Part shown: piece by piece, positions 1-7,920 of the stretch
Layout of the letters: each line of letters begins with the position of its first letter
Numbering within the stretch: the stretch's first letter is position 1
Source of the DNA: Thiomonas sp.
GTDB lineage: Bacteria; Pseudomonadota; Gammaproteobacteria; Burkholderiales; Burkholderiaceae_C
NCBI GenBank assembly: GCA_028706735.1
Contig: JAQTVS010000005.1
Coordinates: forward strand, 1 to 23,826
Reading direction: 5' to 3'
Length of the DNA: 23,826 nucleotides
Made by a program: the position numbers and the translations under genes
The notes under the pieces: model-generated
What the model was told of the DNA's origin: nothing
The model's input: the letters and a program-made list of their open reading frames with translations, nothing else
Database searches by the model: none

Positions 1-647
1 TTGGGCCCGCTGGCGTGCAGCAGATGCGGATGGTGCAAGATGGCGCCGCCCGCCTGAATGGGCACGTCCACAGCAGTGCTCTGGTCGAAGCCGCTGGCCA
101 TCACATAGTGAGTGTTGCGTTCACCGGGGATGGTGTCGTGCGGGTAGCGCTGGCCACCGTGCGTACCGGGAACGTAGCGCATGGCGCCTCCGTGAAGCGC
201 GACGTCGGCCATCGGAATCCAGAAATGCACGCGGTGCTTGCAGCGCCAGGGCTCCACCTTTTCGTAATAGCAGTCCTGATGCCAGAAGGTGCCGGTGCCT
301 ACGCCACCGGGCTTGCGGATGACATGCTCGAATACGCATTCCACCGGCATGTCCAGCAATTGCCTGGCAAAGCTCTCACAGTGCCGGTACACCTCGGTGA
401 ACAGCAACCGCGGTTCGCGCTCGGTCGCGCGTAGGATTTCTACTGAGGTGGCCTGACCGTCGCGCTGCTGTGTCCAGTCGTCGGGCTCGGCGGCCTGACG
501 TGCGGCGTACAGGCCATCAAGCAGACGCTCTACCTCGGTCACGGCGTTGCGGGGGAACAGCCCGGGCAGCGGCACGTAGCCGTCGCGCTGCCAGCGGCTG
601 CGTTCATCTGGAGTGGGCGCGCGGCTCGAGATGGCGTCGGTTGTCAT
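1..647 (-). CDS. Phytanoyl-CoA dioxygenase (PhyH)-like Fe(II)/2-oxoglutarate oxygenase, partial (3' end outside window)
   Basis: The minus strand reads open for 215 codons from ATG at 647 to the window edge. An AGGAG box (653-657 on the plus strand, read in reverse) lies 5 nt upstream and decides this start. The protein shows the jelly-roll oxygenase iron triad: H123-Q-D125 within TFWHQD, and distal H211 in the motif HHPHLLHASGP. That motif is typical of the PhyH family, where it is followed by an Arg that binds 2-oxoglutarate; that part is outside the window. Family members are commonly 250-300 aa, so a modest C-terminal piece is probably missing. There is no signal peptide, so it is cytosolic. 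It hydroxylates an unknown small molecule; the family covers lipids, amino acids and secondary metabolites, and the substrate cannot be read from sequence. It diverges from the EPS operon, and a role in EPS is not shown. Confidence 0.85.
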   Translation of the reverse strand, partial: MTTDAISSRAPTPDERSRWQRDGYVPLPGLFPRNAVTEVERLLDGLYAARQAAEPDDWTQQRDGQATSVEILRATEREPRLLFTEVYRHCESFARQLLDMPVECVFEHVIRKPGGVGTGTFWHQDCYYEKVEPWRCKHRVHFWIPMADVALHGGAMRYVPGTHGGQRYPHDTIPGERNTHYVMASGFDQSTAVDVPIQAGGAILHHPHLLHASGP

Positions 648-692
648 GCATTCTCCTGAGACCAATGTGCAGGCCTCGGCGTGTGAGCCAAG

Positions 693-711
693 TTTGTGTG
701 TACACCGCAAA
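693..711. promoter_or_regulatory. Imperfect dyad TTTG...CAAA around GTGTACAC
   Basis: The 8-bp perfect palindrome GTGTACAC (698-705) is flanked by TTTG and CAAA, which sit one base out of register. It lies 46-64 bp upstream of the oxygenase start, where an operator for that gene would be expected. No regulator family is recognised, and the call is by eye only. Confidence 0.25.
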
Positions 712-734
712 TTCCGTACCCGGTTTGTCGTGCT

Positions 735-749
735 GCACTGCAGCAGTGC
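735..749. promoter_or_regulatory. Dyad GCACTG-CAG-CAGTGC (GCAC-N7-GTGC)
   Basis: Perfect 6-bp arms are separated by 3 nt, centred about 224 bp upstream of the predicted sigma-54 start site. Further GTGC/GCAC words cluster around it (730-800). The same GCAC-N7-GTGC arrangement occurs in the intergenic region before the lipoprotein gene at 22521-22535. Enhancer sites of sigma-54 activators usually lie 80-200 bp upstream, so this is a candidate enhancer-binding-protein site. Confidence 0.35.
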
Positions 750-880
750 GATGATGCACAGCACCGGTGTGCCGCCGCCCCGCATCGGTGCGCAACTGCA
801 ATGCAAATCGCTTCGGCAGACCGAGACCGGCAGAGCTTCCGTCAGCGTGTTGCCGCGCTGCCCGCATGTCCTGGCCACTG

Positions 881-897
881 TTTGGCCATTGGGCAAA
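881..897. promoter_or_regulatory. Dyad TTTGGCC-ATT-GGGCAAA
   Basis: Seven-base arms with one mismatch are separated by 3 nt and centred about 77 bp upstream of the predicted sigma-54 start site. This is a suitable place for an upstream activator site. A second short dyad, GGTGC-TTT-GCACC, lies at 915-927 between it and the promoter. The protein bound is unknown. Confidence 0.35.
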
Positions 898-939
898 TCC
901 CCGCGTTTGATGGAGGTGCTTTGCACCCAGCCGATTCGA

Positions 940-955
940 TGGCCTGGGAATTGCA
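940..955 (+). promoter_or_regulatory. Sigma-54 (RpoN) -24/-12 promoter of the EPS operon
   Basis: The sequence TGGCCTGGGAATTGCA carries the invariant GG (941-942) and GC (953-954) with exactly 10 nt between them. It fits the consensus TGGCACG-N4-TTGCA at all positions but two. Transcription should start near 966, leaving a leader of about 120 nt before the first gene. Sigma-54 control through an enhancer-binding protein is known for several beta- and gamma-proteobacterial EPS loci. No activator gene is in this window. Confidence 0.75.
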
Positions 956-1088
956 GGAGTGGTGGTGAAAATGTCGCATCTGCGGTCGCATCGGCCAGAA
1001 ATTGCGCCGACGGCCAGACATAGGCGACCCGGTACGTTCGACGCAGTCCCGGTCGGGCGCATTGCCATCCTCAGCAAGGAGTCGAATC

Positions 1089-2483
1089 ATGGTGCGCGGG
1101 GCAGTGCAGTCCTCTTATGACAACGCCGAAATTCTGCTGCGTGCGGCCGATGTGTTGTTCATTGGCGGGCTGCTATACGGCAGCATGCTGTTGGTCGGCC
1201 GTGTTGCGCCCGACCACACCTTTCTGTTGATGACGACTGCGTTGCTGTATTTCCAGATCGGCGCGCGGTTCTGGAATCTATATGGCTCGTGGCAACTGCT
1301 GCCGCTGCGCGAGGAGATGCGGCAGCTCGCCATCGTCTGGCTCGCCGTCCTGTCGGCGCTGCTGATCACGGGTTTTGCGTTGCATGTCACGTCCGACTAT
1401 TCGCGGCTCGCGCTGGGCGCCTGGTCTCTGAGCGTGCCAGCCTGCATGCTGGGGCTGCGCGCCTATCTGCGCCATCATGTCGAGCGCAATGCGCGCAAGG
1501 GGATCGACATTCGCATCCTCGCCTTCATCGGCGCCAACCGCACGGCCGAGCGAATCGCCCGGCACTTCCACAGCCGCCTGTGGTCCGGGTTGCGGGTCGC
1601 GGGGGTGTATGACGACCGCGCCGTCAAGCGGTTGAACCTGCAGAGCCTGTCGTTGGTGGGGAGCATTGACTCTTTGGTGCGCGACGCCCGCGAAGGCAAG
1701 GTGGACTTCGTGTTCATCACCCTGCCCCTCTGCGCCGAGCACCGGATCGACCAGATCGTTCGCGACCTTGCCGACACCACAGCCTCTGTGTTCATCGTGC
1801 CTGACGCCTACATCTTCGAGCGCAACCATGCCAACTGGCGCGAGGTGGCCGGCCACCCCATCATCAGCGTGTACGACACGCCGTTTTTCGGCATCAGCGG
1901 ACTGCTCAAGCGCCTCGAAGATGTGGTCGTCTCCAGCCTCATCCTGCTGCTGATTAGCCCTTTGTTGCTGGCCATTGCAGTCGCCGTGCGCCTGACCTCG
2001 CCCGGCCCGGCGATCTTCCGCCAGCGGCGCTACGGGCTCAATGGCCAAGTGGTGGAGGTTTGGAAGTTCCGCAGCATGACCGTGACGGAAAACGGCGACA
2101 CCGTGGTGCAAGCCACCCGCGGCGACCTCCGCGTCACTCCGCTGGGGGCCTTCCTTCGGCGCACTTCGCTCGATGAGCTGCCGCAGTTCTTCAATGTGTT
2201 GCAGGGGCAGATGTCCATCGTCGGCCCGCGGCCGCACGCGGTGGCGCACAACGAGCAGTACCGCGCGCTGATCCACGGCTACATGCTGCGCCACAAGGTC
2301 AAGCCCGGCATCACTGGCTGGGCGCAGATCAACGGCTGGCGCGGCGAGACCGACAGCGTGGACAAGATGGAGAAGCGCGTGGAGTACGACATGCATTACA
2401 TCCGCAACTGGTCCCTGGCGATGGACCTGCGCATCATCATCGCGACGGCCTTCAAAGGGTTCCGCAGCCATAACGCCTACTGA
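1089..2483 (+). CDS. epsB: Undecaprenyl-phosphate hexose-1-phosphate transferase (EpsB/WcaJ type), initiating PGT
   Basis: This 464-aa polyprenyl phosphoglycosyltransferase starts EPS synthesis by moving a hexose-1-phosphate, usually glucose, from UDP-sugar to undecaprenyl phosphate at the inner membrane. The N-terminal part has about four hydrophobic segments (roughly residues 13-130), followed by the CoA-binding-like domain of the WcaJ/EpsB class. A re-entrant membrane helix (LEDVVVSSLILLLISPLLLA) precedes the catalytic bacterial sugar transferase domain, with KFRSM (326-330), DELPQFFN (from 362), the GPRP motif and PGITGWAQ. Length matches the family. The ATG at 1089 is preferred because AAGGAG lies 7 nt upstream; a longer frame from a TTG at 1002 has no such site and adds a low-complexity extension. 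It is the first gene behind the sigma-54 promoter. Confidence 0.93.
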   Translation: MVRGAVQSSYDNAEILLRAADVLFIGGLLYGSMLLVGRVAPDHTFLLMTTALLYFQIGARFWNLYGSWQLLPLREEMRQLAIVWLAVLSALLITGFALHVTSDYSRLALGAWSLSVPACMLGLRAYLRHHVERNARKGIDIRILAFIGANRTAERIARHFHSRLWSGLRVAGVYDDRAVKRLNLQSLSLVGSIDSLVRDAREGKVDFVFITLPLCAEHRIDQIVRDLADTTASVFIVPDAYIFERNHANWREVAGHPIISVYDTPFFGISGLLKRLEDVVVSSLILLLISPLLLAIAVAVRLTSPGPAIFRQRRYGLNGQVVEVWKFRSMTVTENGDTVVQATRGDLRVTPLGAFLRRTSLDELPQFFNVLQGQMSIVGPRPHAVAHNEQYRALIHGYMLRHKVKPGITGWAQINGWRGETDSVDKMEKRVEYDMHYIRNWSLAMDLRIIIATAFKGFRSHNAY

Positions 2484-2490
2484 GGACGCC

Positions 2491-3564
2491 ATGGCCACCT
2501 TCGACATCCTGCTGCCGGTGAAAAACGGCGCGGCCTATCTGGCCGAGGCGCTCGACAGCATCCGCGCACAGACCGTTGCCGACTGGCGCCTGCTCGTCCT
2601 CGATCACGGCTCCACCGATCACACTCTGGAGATCGCCCAGTCCCGCGCGCTGATTGATCCCCGCATCCGCATCCACTGCCTGCCCGATGCCCGTGGCCTG
2701 TCCGGCCTGCTCAACGCCGGGTTGGCGTTGTGCGACGCGAAGTACGTGGTGCGCCACGACGCCGATGACATCGCCCTGCCCGAGCGCCTGCGCCATACTC
2801 TGGCGGGCTTTGCCGCGCACCCCGAAGTGGTGGTGGTGGGCGGGCAGCTCACCAATTTTGACGACCAGGGACGCACCCTGGGCCAGCACCCGCTGCCGCT
2901 TGAGCCTGGCCGCATCGCCGCTGCCATGCTGTTCTGCAACCCGGTGGCGCACCCCACCGTGGCCATGCGGCTCGACCGGCTGCATGCGCTGGGTGCGCGC
3001 TACGGCGTGGAATTCGGCAGCGGCCAGCCGCCGCGGCCGGTGGCGGAATTCGAAAATCTGGTCGAGGACTATTTCCTCTTCGGCCAGCTCGCCCTGCTCG
3101 GCATGGTGGCCAACGTGCCGCAACGGCTGATCCGCTACCGCGTGCATCCAGGTGGGGTGGGCCGCAAAAAATTCGTGGCGCAGATGGCCGCCTCGCAAAG
3201 CGTCTCGCGGCACCTGGCTGCGCGTCTGAGCGAGAGGGTTGGCGCGGAACCCTTCGACCCCACGCCTTTCTGCAACCACGGCGGCATGTTGTTCGATCTG
3301 GGCGCCCGCACCAACTACAGCGAGGAGTTCGGCGCCCTGCGGGCCGCCCTGCTGCGCATGGACGCGCAGCCCGCGCAGATTCAGCGCGAACTGCGCTATC
3401 GCAGCATTCTGGCCAACCGCAACCGCGCCGCCCTGCTCGCCCGCTATGCGGTGTTTCGCGCCAGCCACCGTCCGGTGATGAACGAGCACACCACCGTCAA
3501 GCTCCACCTTCTTGGCCGCAAAGGTCCGCAGGCGCAACTGAGTTCCGCGCTGGCCACGGCCTGA
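2491..3564 (+). CDS. Family 2 glycosyltransferase
   Basis: This 357-aa GT-A glycosyltransferase starts 7 nt after the epsB stop, with a GAGGA ribosome site overlapping that stop. The N-terminus (FDILLPVKNGAAYLAEALDS) and the VLDHGSTDHT segment are the standard GT2 nucleotide-binding start. The divalent-metal motif is seen as D90-A-D-D in VRHDADDIALPERL. There is no signal peptide and no convincing transmembrane segment, so it probably works on the cytosolic face of the membrane, adding one sugar to the lipid-linked repeat unit. The C-terminal third (after about residue 240) is not recognised. Donor and linkage cannot be inferred. Confidence 0.9.
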   Translation: MATFDILLPVKNGAAYLAEALDSIRAQTVADWRLLVLDHGSTDHTLEIAQSRALIDPRIRIHCLPDARGLSGLLNAGLALCDAKYVVRHDADDIALPERLRHTLAGFAAHPEVVVVGGQLTNFDDQGRTLGQHPLPLEPGRIAAAMLFCNPVAHPTVAMRLDRLHALGARYGVEFGSGQPPRPVAEFENLVEDYFLFGQLALLGMVANVPQRLIRYRVHPGGVGRKKFVAQMAASQSVSRHLAARLSERVGAEPFDPTPFCNHGGMLFDLGARTNYSEEFGALRAALLRMDAQPAQIQRELRYRSILANRNRAALLARYAVFRASHRPVMNEHTTVKLHLLGRKGPQAQLSSALATA

Positions 3565-3581
3565 TCCCCACGGAGACGCGC

Positions 3582-4541
3582 ATGGATATCGCCTACCTCA
3601 TTCTCGCCCACGATCAGCCCGCGCATCTGCGCGCCTTGATCGACCGCCTGTCCACGCCGGACAGCCATTTCTACGTCCACATCGACAAAAAATCCCGGCT
3701 CACCGACTTCAGCCTGCCGGACGACCCGCGCGTGCATGTCCTGCAAGATCGTGCGCGGGTGTTCTGGGGCGACTACTCCCAGGTCGAGGCCATCGTGCTG
3801 CTGCTGCGCGCCGCGCTGGCGAAGCCTGGGCAGACGCACCCGCGCTTCGTGCTGCTCAGCGGCGCCGACTATCCGGTGCGCAGCAACGCCTTCATCCACC
3901 AGTTTTTTCAGGCCCATGCGGATCTGGATTTCATCGATCTGACGTCCATGCCGTCGGTGGATGGATCGAAGCCCCTGTCTCGGTTGACGACCTATCAGCC
4001 GCTGAAGACGTCCTCCCGTGTCATGAACCGGCTGATGCGCAGCGCGCAAGGGATGGGGTTGCTTCCAAGGCGGCGGGATTTCGGGCCCGTTCTAGGCAAG
4101 ATGCAGCCTTACGGCGGGTCAACGTGGTGGGCCTTGACCCGCTCTGCCGTTGCGCATGTTCTTGAATTCATGGACGCGCATCCCGCTTATGTCGATTTCT
4201 ACCGCAATACCATCTGTCCGGACGAGTCGTGTTTCCACACCATTCTGGGAAATTCGCCCGACGCGGCAGCCATTCGGCCCTGTTTGACCTACACCGACTG
4301 GAGCACCCAGCGCCATCGCCCCGAACCACTGACCCTGGCGCATGCCGAATTTCTGACGCAACACCCCGAGCGTCACCGGAGCAAGACCTGTCCGCAGGCT
4401 CAACCCTTTCTATTCGCGCGCAAATTCGGCGTTGAATCGCGCGAACTGCTGCATTTGCTCGACGCCAAGCTCGACAGCGCAATCGTGTCTTCGCCGCGAG
4501 ACACTCCCCGGCCTTGCCCGGTCCCCGCCCTGGTGGGCTGA
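3582..4541 (+). CDS. GT14-like (core-2/I-branching) glycosyltransferase
   Basis: This 319-aa protein resembles the beta-1,6-N-acetylglucosaminyltransferase/xylosyltransferase family (Pfam Branch). It begins with IAYLILAHDQPAHLRALIDR and the FYVHIDKKS segment, and has the family hallmark SGADYPVRS (from S93), GSTWWALTR in the middle, and CPDESCFHTIL (C212 onward) with the likely catalytic acidic residues. Bacterial members sit in capsule and EPS loci and usually add a GlcNAc-type or xylose-type branch. It starts 17 nt after the preceding gene with GGAG upstream. The last 40 residues are Pro/Arg-rich and are not a recognised domain. Donor sugar is unknown. Confidence 0.85.
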   Translation: MDIAYLILAHDQPAHLRALIDRLSTPDSHFYVHIDKKSRLTDFSLPDDPRVHVLQDRARVFWGDYSQVEAIVLLLRAALAKPGQTHPRFVLLSGADYPVRSNAFIHQFFQAHADLDFIDLTSMPSVDGSKPLSRLTTYQPLKTSSRVMNRLMRSAQGMGLLPRRRDFGPVLGKMQPYGGSTWWALTRSAVAHVLEFMDAHPAYVDFYRNTICPDESCFHTILGNSPDAAAIRPCLTYTDWSTQRHRPEPLTLAHAEFLTQHPERHRSKTCPQAQPFLFARKFGVESRELLHLLDAKLDSAIVSSPRDTPRPCPVPALVG

Positions 4542-4569
4542 GCCGCAGCCGATCCGGAGCCTTCTGACC

Positions 4570-5472
4570 ATGGAACTCTATGCCTATCGTGGCGCCAGTC
4601 CGAACTTCGGTGACGAGCTGAACTACTGGCTCTGGCCGCGCTTGCTCGGCGATGTGTTCGACGGCACGGGCGACCTGTTCATCGGCATCGGCTCCACCAT
4701 CATGACGGGCTTCAGCCCGAAGCGTCGCAAGGTGGTGTTTGGCGCTGGGTATGGTGGTTACACAGAACCGCCTGAACTGGATGCATTGTGGGACGTGTAT
4801 TTCGTGCGCGGCAAGCTCAGCGCCACCGCGCTGGGCCTGGGTGAGGACAAGGCCATCGGCGACGCCGGCATTCTGATCCGCAGCCTGGGCATTGCCCGGC
4901 ACGCCGTACCGGGTTCGGTCGCCTTCATGCCGCATTGGGAAAGTGTCTGGCCGGGGCGATGGGAGCAGGCTTGCCGCCTGGCCGATGTGCAGTTCATCGA
5001 CCCAACGGCGCCAGTGGACACGGTGCTGGGTGCGATTGCGGGCGCCGAACTGCTGCTGACCGAGGCCATGCATGGCGCCATCATTGCCGACAGTCTGCGC
5101 ACGCCCTGGGTTGCGGCCTCGCCCGAACCGAAGCACCGTATGAAGTGGAACGATTGGGGTTCGGTACTCGGCCTGCACATTGACTGGGCGCATCTGCCGC
5201 GCAGTTCGTGGCTCGAACAGGCGCAACGGATCGCGCCGCAAGGTGGCGTGCTGGCCGGTCAGCTGTCGGCGCGCCGCCGCGCCACGTCCACCTTGCGCGA
5301 TCTCACGCCGACATGGTGGGTCGAACGTGCGGCGCATCACCTGCACAAGCTGGCAACGACGCACTCGCCCAGGCTCAGCAGTGACGCTGCACTGGACACG
5401 GCGCATGCGCGCATGCGGGAGCAGCTCGGTCATTTCGTGCGACGTGAGGGCATCGGCCGCGTGCTGGTGTGA
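4570..5472 (+). CDS. Polysaccharide pyruvyl transferase (ExoV-like)
   Basis: This 300-aa protein would transfer pyruvate from phosphoenolpyruvate to a sugar of the repeat unit, forming a ketal that makes the polymer acidic. It begins ELYAYRGASPNFGDELNYW, the N-terminal signature of the ExoV branch, has FIGIGSTI near residue 40, and the family motif TEAMHGAIIADSLRTPWV with H168, equivalent to the conserved pyruvyltransferase His region. Start choice: an upstream frame extends to 4432 but overlaps the GT14 gene; ATG 4570 matches the family N-terminus and has GGAG 10 nt upstream. Resemblance to succinoglycan ExoV is from memory of the family, not from a search. Confidence 0.88.
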   Translation: MELYAYRGASPNFGDELNYWLWPRLLGDVFDGTGDLFIGIGSTIMTGFSPKRRKVVFGAGYGGYTEPPELDALWDVYFVRGKLSATALGLGEDKAIGDAGILIRSLGIARHAVPGSVAFMPHWESVWPGRWEQACRLADVQFIDPTAPVDTVLGAIAGAELLLTEAMHGAIIADSLRTPWVAASPEPKHRMKWNDWGSVLGLHIDWAHLPRSSWLEQAQRIAPQGGVLAGQLSARRRATSTLRDLTPTWWVERAAHHLHKLATTHSPRLSSDAALDTAHARMREQLGHFVRREGIGRVLV

Positions 5473-5512
5473 CACTATGGACGTCAGAACACGCGCCCCC
5501 ATCGGAGCCGAG

Positions 5513-6448
5513 ATGCGCTCTGCGTCCAATGCGCCCGTCTTCAATGCGCATTGGGCTGGGGCCGATGGCATCGAGATCAGCGTGGTGATCTGCACCCGTA
5601 ACCGGGCAAGGCAGCTCCACGCTTGCCTCGATCGCTTTGAACGCCAGCGCACGACCGTGCGCTGGGAGCTGCTGATTGTTGACAACGCCTCGACCGACGG
5701 CACCCGCGCCGTCGCCGACGCCTTCATCGAGGGACTTGACGTGCCCGCCTGCACCCTGTTCGAGGGGGCGCGCGGCAATGGCGCCGGGCGCAATGCCGCG
5801 CTGCCTTGGGCGCGCGGCACGGTCATCGGCTTCACCGATGACGACTGCTACGTCGCAGACGACTATGTGGAGCAACTCGCTCGCACCTTTCGCGAACATC
5901 CGGTGGACTACATCGCCGGGCGCATCCTGCTGTTCGACCCAGACGACGCGCCAGTGACCATCGCTGAGTCCACCATTCCGTTTGATGTGCCGGGCAACCG
6001 CCCTGTGCCCGGCGCCTTCGTTCAGGGCGCCAACATGGCTTTCCGCCGTGAGCCTTTGCTGCGCCAGGGAGGCTTCGACCCGGTGTTCGGCGCCGGCGCA
6101 CGCTTCGCAGGGGAGGACTGGGAAGTCGCCATGCGGGTGAGCGATGCTGGCGGCGCCGGGCGCTATGAGCCCAATGTGCTGGTCTGGCATCACCATGGCC
6201 GCAAGGCCCCAGACGTGCCCGCGCTGTGGCGCTTCTACCTCATCGGAGAAGGCGCGATGTACGCCAAGACCCTCCTGCACAGCCGGTTCAAATGGGCCGC
6301 CTTCAAGATGCTGCTGGCCGCGCTGCGTGCGCAATACACCTGGCGGCCAACCCGGCCCTTCTTCTTTCTCGTGCGCGGCTTCGTGCAGTACCTGGCGCTG
6401 CAGGTGCGGCCTGGCCGCCGTGCGCGTTCCGAAGCCGCCATGTCATGA
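5513..6448 (+). CDS. Family 2 glycosyltransferase
   Basis: This 311-aa GT2 enzyme has the opening EISVVICTRNRARQLHACLD, the LLIVDNASTDGTRA nucleotide-binding loop, and an acidic metal-binding cluster D109-D-D-C in FTDDDCY. The AGEDWEVAMRVSDAG segment is the usual C-terminal ED motif. A hydrophobic, basic C-terminus may attach it to the membrane. Start choice: ATG 5513 has GGAG 5 nt upstream; ATG 5477, just after the previous stop, is in frame but has no ribosome site, and would add 12 residues. The stop overlaps the wzx start (ATGA), indicating translational coupling. Donor unknown. Confidence 0.88.
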   Translation: MRSASNAPVFNAHWAGADGIEISVVICTRNRARQLHACLDRFERQRTTVRWELLIVDNASTDGTRAVADAFIEGLDVPACTLFEGARGNGAGRNAALPWARGTVIGFTDDDCYVADDYVEQLARTFREHPVDYIAGRILLFDPDDAPVTIAESTIPFDVPGNRPVPGAFVQGANMAFRREPLLRQGGFDPVFGAGARFAGEDWEVAMRVSDAGGAGRYEPNVLVWHHHGRKAPDVPALWRFYLIGEGAMYAKTLLHSRFKWAAFKMLLAALRAQYTWRPTRPFFFLVRGFVQYLALQVRPGRRARSEAAMS

Positions 6449-7920
6449 GCAGCAATCCGCCCAACCTGAAAGAGCAGGCCTACTCTGCCGTGCGCTGGAC
6501 TGCGGTGTCCGCGGCCACCGGGGCCCTCGTGCAACTGCTGCAGGTGGTGATGCTCACCCGCATTCTCACCCCGGCGGACTATGGCGTCATGGCCATCGTC
6601 GCCGCAGTGCTGACTTTCCCTTGGGTGCTCAACGGCACCGGGCTCAACAGCGCCTTCATCCACCGTCGCGACGTCACCGAGGGCGAGCGCTCCAGCTTGT
6701 TCTGGGCCGGGGTGTTGTTCGCGCTGTTTCTGGGCGCAGTGGTGCTGGCGCTGGCGCCGTTGATCGCCTGGCTGTATGGCGACGCGCGGCTGCTCCCTCT
6801 GCTGGCGCTGTCATCGGCCACCTTTCTGGTTAGCGGCGTGGGCGCGCAGTTTCGCATGAACGCCGAAAAGCACCTGCGCTTCAAGCCCATGGCGGTGATT
6901 GAAACTCTCGCTGCGGCCGCCAGCATGGCCGTGGCTGTGCTCGCGGCGTTGAACGGCGCCGGGCCCTACACCCTGGTGTGGTCCAGTCTCACCGGTGCGG
7001 TGGTCAACAGCGGGCTGGCGTGGCGCTACCTCTCGGCCGACTGGACGCCACGTTGGCACCTGTCTTGGGCAGAGCTCAAGCCCTATGTGCATTTTGGCAT
7101 GGCTGCGGTGTCCAGTGCGCTGATCAGCAACCTCAACCGCAGCCTGGACGTGATGATGCTGGGCAAGTTCGTCGCCCCCGCCGATCTCGGTTTATACAGC
7201 GTGCCGCGCAACTTCATGAACCAGATGCAGACCTTCGTCAACCCGATCCTGTCGCGCGTGGGGTTTCCGTTGATCGCCAGCGTGCAGGCTGAGCGTGCCC
7301 GGGTGCGCACCATCACCCTGTCCACCCTCAATATGGTGGGCGCCCTCAACGCCCCGGTTTATGTCGGCATGGCGTTGTTCGCCGATCCGCTGGTGCGGGT
7401 GCTGTTTGGCAGCGAATGGCACGGCACCGGGCATCTGCTGGCCATTCTGGCGGTGGTGGGCTATGTGCGCGCAATGTTCAGCCCTATCCGCGATCTGATT
7501 CTGGGCGTGGGCCAGGCCGGGCGTGAGCTGCGTTGGAACCTGGGCATTCTGGCGGTTGTCTTGCCCGCCATCGTCGTTGGGGCGCAATTCGGGCCGCAAT
7601 GGCTGGCGCTGCTGCTTGCTGCGGCCACGCTGGGGTTGCTGGGGCCGGCATGGATGGCGATCTACCACCCGTTGGCAGATATTGCCGCAGGCGAGTTCGC
7701 CTTGCTGGTTTTGCGCCCGGTGGGACTGGCGGCGCTGAGCATGGCGCCCGCGCTGCTGCTGGCGCAGGAGGTCGGTCCGCCGCTGCTGCAGTTGCTGGTG
7801 GGCGCGGTGGTCACCACTCCGCTTTATCTGCTGCTCAATCTGCTGGCGAACCGCTTTTTCATCAATGCCTTGTTGCGTCTGCTGCTGCCCCGCCGCGCTA
7901 CGGCGGACACACCGGCATGA
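6445..7920 (+). CDS. wzx: Wzx-type lipid-linked repeat-unit flippase
   Basis: This 491-aa polytopic inner-membrane protein is of the polysaccharide-exporter (MATE-like, WzxC) family. The start is the ATG that overlaps the previous stop (ATGA). It opens with LKEQAYSAVRWTAVSAATGALVQLLQVVMLTRILTPADYGVMA, the classical WzxC start in which TM1 leads into the R-x-L-x-P-x-D-[FY]-G motif, and continues with about a dozen hydrophobic segments. It would flip undecaprenyl-linked repeat units to the periplasmic face for Wzy. Its own stop overlaps the EpsL start, again by ATGA. Length is normal for the family. Confidence 0.9.
   Translation: MSSNPPNLKEQAYSAVRWTAVSAATGALVQLLQVVMLTRILTPADYGVMAIVAAVLTFPWVLNGTGLNSAFIHRRDVTEGERSSLFWAGVLFALFLGAVVLALAPLIAWLYGDARLLPLLALSSATFLVSGVGAQFRMNAEKHLRFKPMAVIETLAAAASMAVAVLAALNGAGPYTLVWSSLTGAVVNSGLAWRYLSADWTPRWHLSWAELKPYVHFGMAAVSSALISNLNRSLDVMMLGKFVAPADLGLYSVPRNFMNQMQTFVNPILSRVGFPLIASVQAERARVRTITLSTLNMVGALNAPVYVGMALFADPLVRVLFGSEWHGTGHLLAILAVVGYVRAMFSPIRDLILGVGQAGRELRWNLGILAVVLPAIVVGAQFGPQWLALLLAAATLGLLGPAWMAIYHPLADIAAGEFALLVLRPVGLAALSMAPALLLAQEVGPPLLQLLVGAVVTTPLYLLLNLLANRFFINALLRLLLPRRATADTPA

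Larger units (their letters stand above)
648..1088. promoter_or_regulatory. Divergent control region and EPS leader
   Basis: These 441 bp separate the oxygenase gene from the EPS operon. The six-frame ORFs here are short and none has recognisable content. The region holds a sigma-54-type promoter facing right and dyads at 693-711, 735-749, 881-897 and 915-927, which could be activator sites. After the predicted start site an untranslated leader of about 120 nt runs to the first gene. I could not identify a sigma-70 promoter for the leftward gene with confidence. Confidence 0.7.

Noticed and set aside
15..434. 139-codon plus-strand frame at the left edge
   Set aside because: It is the shadow of the oxygenase gene, whose minus-strand reading carries the HxD and distal His motifs.
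604..1077. Open frames on both strands in the divergent intergenic region (604-1077 minus, 613-1023 plus, 696-968 plus)
   Set aside because: They have no recognisable domains and overlap one another, and the region has clear promoter features.
1002..1088. TTG-started N-terminal extension of the epsB-like gene
   Set aside because: It has no ribosome site and an Arg/Ser-rich sequence unlike the family; ATG 1089 has AAGGAG at the right distance.
4168..5835. 555-codon open frame on the minus strand, and the similar 1278-2507 and 11085-12476 minus frames
   Set aside because: They lie opposite well-supported genes, have the low-complexity Arg/Ala/His/Gln composition of antisense frames in GC-rich DNA, and show no domain.
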